This document shows, one piece after another, positions 23,419 to 25,588 of a stretch of 25,588 nt of DNA (the first letter of the stretch is position 1; each line of letters opens with the position of its first letter). The translations under genes and the position numbers were made by a program. This DNA is from an uncultured Bacillaceae bacterium (GTDB lineage Bacteria > Bacillota > Bacilli > Bacillales > Caldibacillaceae). The stretch is taken from the NCBI GenBank assembly GCA_937983015.1, contig CALKAK010000113.1, positions 1 through 25,588 of the forward strand, given 5' to 3'. The notes beneath the pieces were generated by a model. The model was not told the DNA's origin and made no database searches. It was given only the letters and a program-made list of their open reading frames with translations.

Positions 23419-23703
23419 CTACAACCTCGCCAGTCCATCGACCTGCAATGTTTTAAACGGTCCGAATCCTGTTAACGATAATTTCAAAGAGCCATCTTTA
23501 AGCTGTATATTTTTATCTACAAAAATGGTTAACCGATCTAACTGTACTTGATGAAAAAGTTGGGGATTTTCCGGTTTTCGATATTGGATTGAAACTTCTT
23601 CAATCGGGACACAACAATTCATAATCGGGACTTTAGTCAGGGTGACCGTGGTAATTTTCTTGTCCAACCATTCTTTTGCCTTTTCATCGATTTGGACGTT
23701 CAA
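23419..23703 (-). CDS. Small CC-motif protein (resembles the CC/Se motif (seleno)protein family)
   Basis: A 94-residue cytoplasmic protein. A Cys-Cys pair (residues 30-31, within PIMNCCVPIEEV) lies after the first strand pair, and the second half (RLTIFVDKNIQLKDGSLKLSL, then GFGPFKTLQVDGL) is a beta-rich HesB-like ending. This layout fits, from memory, the annotated CC/Se motif family, in which one Cys may be selenocysteine in relatives; here both are ordinary Cys codons. The pair could bind a metal or do thiol redox chemistry. The start is TTG 23703, eight bases after GGGGAGAG, with a good promoter (TTGATT-17-TATATA) upstream. It is the first gene of the operon with the 178-residue protein and CstA. 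Confidence 0.72.
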   Translation of the reverse strand: MNVQIDEKAKEWLDKKITTVTLTKVPIMNCCVPIEEVSIQYRKPENPQLFHQVQLDRLTIFVDKNIQLKDGSLKLSLTGFGPFKTLQVDGLARL

Positions 23704-23753
23704 GAAAACATCTCTCCCCCATATACGTTTTAATATTAAGAAAAATCCAAATA

Positions 23754-23782
23754 TATATAATTATTATATAAAAAACAATCAA
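23754..23782 (-). promoter_or_regulatory. Promoter of the CC-motif/178-aa/cstA operon
   Basis: On the minus strand TTGATT (23782-23777), a 17-base spacer and TATATA (23759-23754), about 50 bases upstream of the first start codon, in very AT-rich DNA. Confidence 0.55.
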
Positions 23783-23884
23783 AAAGGAAAAGAAATTTTT
23801 TAAAATTTCACGCGATGTGTTCTAGAAAAAAGTTGCATAAAAGCAGCAAGTCTTTATAACAATCTTTAGATAAATAAAAAAGAT

Positions 23885-23920
23885 GCAAGTGAAGAGGACG
23901 AACGATGTCCAGCCACTTGC
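23885..23920 (-). terminator. Terminator of the DUF1538/P-II operon
   Basis: GCAAGTG (23914-23920 read on minus) pairs with CACTTGC (23891-23885 on minus), followed by ATCTTTTTTATTTATC on the minus strand. The loop is about 22 bases and can form further pairs. Confidence 0.75.
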
Positions 23921-23948
23921 ACCTTTCCGGGGATTTTCAGTTAGTCAC

Positions 23949-24704
23949 TTAATCTCCGTTAAGTTTTTTTAGCTCGGAACGAAGCTTATTGTTTATTTCA
24001 TGGTTGATGCCGATTACTTCGTCTACACTCAATACAAAGGCAATCCCTTTTCCTGGTTGATCAAGCCTTTCATTTGCATTGATCGCTTTTAACACTTGTT
24101 CGGTAATTTGCCGAGGGACAAGTGTGAGGATGATTTCTTTTTCTGGCTCAATCATGATGTTAAAAATTTTGGCCGTTTCATGCACGCCGGTACCGCGACC
24201 GGTAATGATCGTTCCACCGTCTGCCCCGGCTTCTCTGGTCGCATCGATAACAGTTTCCGCATCGCCTTTATTCACGATCGTAACGATAAGGTCATATTGT
24301 TTTGTCTGCTTAGTCATTCCCTTTACACCTTCATTCAGTTTTTCAGTTTTGGTAAAATGGGTACCGATCACTTTATTCGTATCTATGGTAAAACAAATTC
24401 CGGTTTTCGGGCGGTTCAATTTTCCTGTATCATAAATGGTTTGCATGATTTTGCGAGTAAGTTCTGCGGGTGCGACTGTTAATATAATGTCCCGTTCCCG
24501 TTTTACCGGTATTCCCAGTACTCTACTTTTTTCTTCTTTTCGAATTCCGATCCCGTACATAATCGTTGAACCGGGTGCACCAGCTTTCTTTATGGCTTCA
24601 ATGATCTTTTTGGTCATTGACCGTCTAACGATTGTAACAATTAATTTATCTCTCATTGCTACGTTGCTTGAAGAAAAATCGCTCTTACTGTCAATGCTTT
24701 TCAT
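23949..24704 (-). CDS. Tandem P-II-like regulatory protein (two GlnB-like domains in one chain)
   Basis: A 251-residue cytoplasmic protein with two P-II-type domains, about residues 20-115 and 137-233. The duplication is visible: LIVTIV opens both; EAIKKAGAPGSTIMYG matches DATREAGADGGTIITG; DIILTVAPAELTRKIM matches EIILTLVPRQITEQVL; and NRPKTGICFTIDTNKVIG matches DQPGKGIAFVLSVDEVIG. P-II proteins bind ATP/ADP (often with 2-oxoglutarate) and control a partner, commonly a membrane transporter. The T-loop regions lack the Tyr of the GlnB uridylylation site. The ATG at 24704 lies inside the end of the DUF1538 gene (14-base overlap), with GGAG about ten bases upstream, so its target is probably the DUF1538 membrane complex. 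A normal P-II is about 112 residues and trimeric; a tandem chain must assemble differently. Confidence 0.88.
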   Translation of the reverse strand: MKSIDSKSDFSSSNVAMRDKLIVTIVRRSMTKKIIEAIKKAGAPGSTIMYGIGIRKEEKSRVLGIPVKRERDIILTVAPAELTRKIMQTIYDTGKLNRPKTGICFTIDTNKVIGTHFTKTEKLNEGVKGMTKQTKQYDLIVTIVNKGDAETVIDATREAGADGGTIITGRGTGVHETAKIFNIMIEPEKEIILTLVPRQITEQVLKAINANERLDQPGKGIAFVLSVDEVIGINHEINNKLRSELKKLNGD

Positions 24705-25422
24705 GCATCGCTTTCTCCTTTCTACCGTAGATCAAACCTAATGTCAGGACCGAAATGATCGGTGCGAGTAGGACGGTAACGACCATACCGAATCCGTCTA
24801 AAATCGGATCTCTTCCTGCCATCGCTGATGCAACACCGACAAATAAGGCTAATAAGAAAGTGGAAGTCATGGGGCCGGTTGCCACGGTTCCCGCATCGAA
24901 GGCAATGGATGCGAAATTCTTTGGTGTAAAAAGAGCCATGATGATAGCGATAAGATAACCGGGTAGAACAACATATAAAATTGAAAATCCATATATAATA
25001 CGAATCATCGTCAGGCAAGTTGCAAAACCTACACCGATACTTATCGTATATTTTAATAAACTTTTCGGTATATAACCACTAGATGCTCTATCAACTTGGT
25101 TAATCAGTACCGTAACGGAAGGCTCAGCAATTACAGTAAAAAATCCCAGGATAAAACCGATTGGAATTAAAATCCATTGATATTGAAAAGAACCGAGGAC
25201 TTCACCGATCGCTTCTCCAACGGGTAAAAAACCGATGTTCACTCCTTGTAAGAAGAGCGTAAGGCCGAAAATCGAAAGTGCAAATCCTACCAGTATATCC
25301 CGCACTTTTTTCCAGGGATATCGCCAGAAAAGTAGCTGAAAAATCCAAAACAAAATGAATAGTGGCGATATAGCCATTATGACCTCAAAGAAAACGAGAT
25401 TCATTCCCGCAAAAATATTCAC
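24691..25422 (-). CDS. DUF1538 membrane protein, second of a pair (UmpB-like position)
   Basis: Integral membrane protein of 243 residues with about seven hydrophobic segments, for example ISPLFILFWIFQLLFW near 18-33, ILVGFALSIFGLTLFLQG, WILIPIGFILGFFTVIAEPSV near 105-125, YVVLPGYLIAIIMALF and the C-terminal VVTVLLAPIISVLTLGLIYG. The FFTVIAEPSVTVLINQV and FDAGTVATGPMTSTF stretches are DUF1538 hallmarks. A DUF1538 pair from Halomonas (UmpAB) has been reported as a two-subunit Na+(K+)/H+ antiporter, from memory, so cation/proton exchange is the leading idea. The start is GTG 25422, overlapping the stop of the upstream DUF1538 gene (GTGA). It overlaps the P-II gene downstream. Confidence 0.85.
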   Translation of the reverse strand: MNIFAGMNLVFFEVIMAISPLFILFWIFQLLFWRYPWKKVRDILVGFALSIFGLTLFLQGVNIGFLPVGEAIGEVLGSFQYQWILIPIGFILGFFTVIAEPSVTVLINQVDRASSGYIPKSLLKYTISIGVGFATCLTMIRIIYGFSILYVVLPGYLIAIIMALFTPKNFASIAFDAGTVATGPMTSTFLLALFVGVASAMAGRDPILDGFGMVVTVLLAPIISVLTLGLIYGRKEKAMHEKH

Positions 25423-25588
25423 CCGAAAATCACTCCTAATATCAGTAAAGCTAGAATCGGACCTAATGTTGTTAATCCGATCAGGCCGAAACTATTTTCC
25501 ATATTCGATTTTCCACCTAAAACTCTAGTCACACCGAGTCCTAAAGCCATAATAAAAGGTACGATGAGCGGACCGGTAATAACACCAC
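25419..25588 (-). CDS. DUF1538 membrane protein, first of the pair (3' end only)
   Basis: The gene is cut by the window edge; only its last 56 codons are seen. They read GVITGPLIVPFIMALGLGV, then NSFGLIGLTTLGPILALLI and a final FG before TGA at 25421-25419. This aligns throughout with the end of the next gene (TVATGPMTSTFLLALFVGV; DGFGMVVTVLLAPIISVLT), showing that the two are paralogues. Its stop overlaps the GTG start of that gene. Probably UmpA-like partner of a heteromeric transporter. Confidence 0.82.
   Translation of the reverse strand, partial: GVITGPLIVPFIMALGLGVTRVLGGKSNMENSFGLIGLTTLGPILALLILGVIFG

Noticed and set aside
1..25588. CRISPR array, integrase, prophage or restriction-modification genes.
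   Set aside because: No regularly spaced repeats and no protein with the relevant motifs were found on either strand.

Overview
The window is chromosomal DNA of a low-to-moderate GC Gram-positive bacterium, most likely a member of the Bacillaceae. The signs are strong AGGAGG-type ribosome binding sites with many TTG and GTG starts, a T-box leader, a Bce-type antibiotic-sensing module, a YtrA-type GntR operon, a DUF896 (YnzC-like) protein, a single-chain glycyl-tRNA synthetase, and a 3-hydroxybutyrate dehydrogenase/GntP pair resembling yxjF/yxjC of Bacillus subtilis. No phage, plasmid, CRISPR array or intact insertion sequence is visible.

Layout. 1-0.95 kb: a small unknown ORF coupled to a GNAT acetyltransferase, closed by a bidirectional terminator. 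0.94-5.5 kb: a complete Bce-like cell-envelope stress module, with sensor kinase and response regulator on the minus strand diverging from the ABC ATPase and large permease on the plus strand; two direct repeats 21 bp apart sit at the ABC promoter. 5.5-7.6 kb: gene-poor DNA holding tRNA-Pro(CGG), a DUF896 gene and decayed gene ends, including the C-terminus of a fumarate-reductase-like flavoprotein. 7.6-11.1 kb: a TAXI-type TRAP transporter operon (lipoprotein receptor, DUF1850 protein, fused 4TM/12TM permease) whose permease is broken by a frameshift near 10345. 11.5-14.9 kb: a GntR(YtrA-like)/ABC ATPase/ABC permease/membrane-anchored unknown protein operon, with four copies of one TGTAT-N10-ATACA operator before it. 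15.0-17.0 kb: glyS on the minus strand with its T-box leader. 17.1-19.2 kb: 3-hydroxybutyrate dehydrogenase and a GntP permease. 19.4-20.5 kb: guaC. 20.6-21.0 kb: mscL. 21.1-23.8 kb: a minus-strand operon of a small CC-motif protein, an unknown 178-residue protein and a CstA-family transporter. 23.9 kb to the end: a minus-strand operon of two paralogous DUF1538 membrane proteins (the first cut by the window edge) and a tandem-duplicated P-II-like protein.

How the parts work together. The two ABC modules (Bce-like and Ytr-like) look like independently controlled envelope or antibiotic stress responses. The TRAP operon, the hydroxybutyrate pair and cstA are carbon-source uptake and use genes. 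The TRAP locus appears to be decaying: its permease is frameshifted and relics lie on both sides. The DUF1538 pair with a double P-II protein looks like an ion transporter with a dedicated nucleotide-sensing regulator. Nothing here proves a wholly new system. The least explained units are the double P-II/DUF1538 operon, the CC-motif/178-aa/CstA operon, and the four-operator Ytr-like operon with its unknown last gene.
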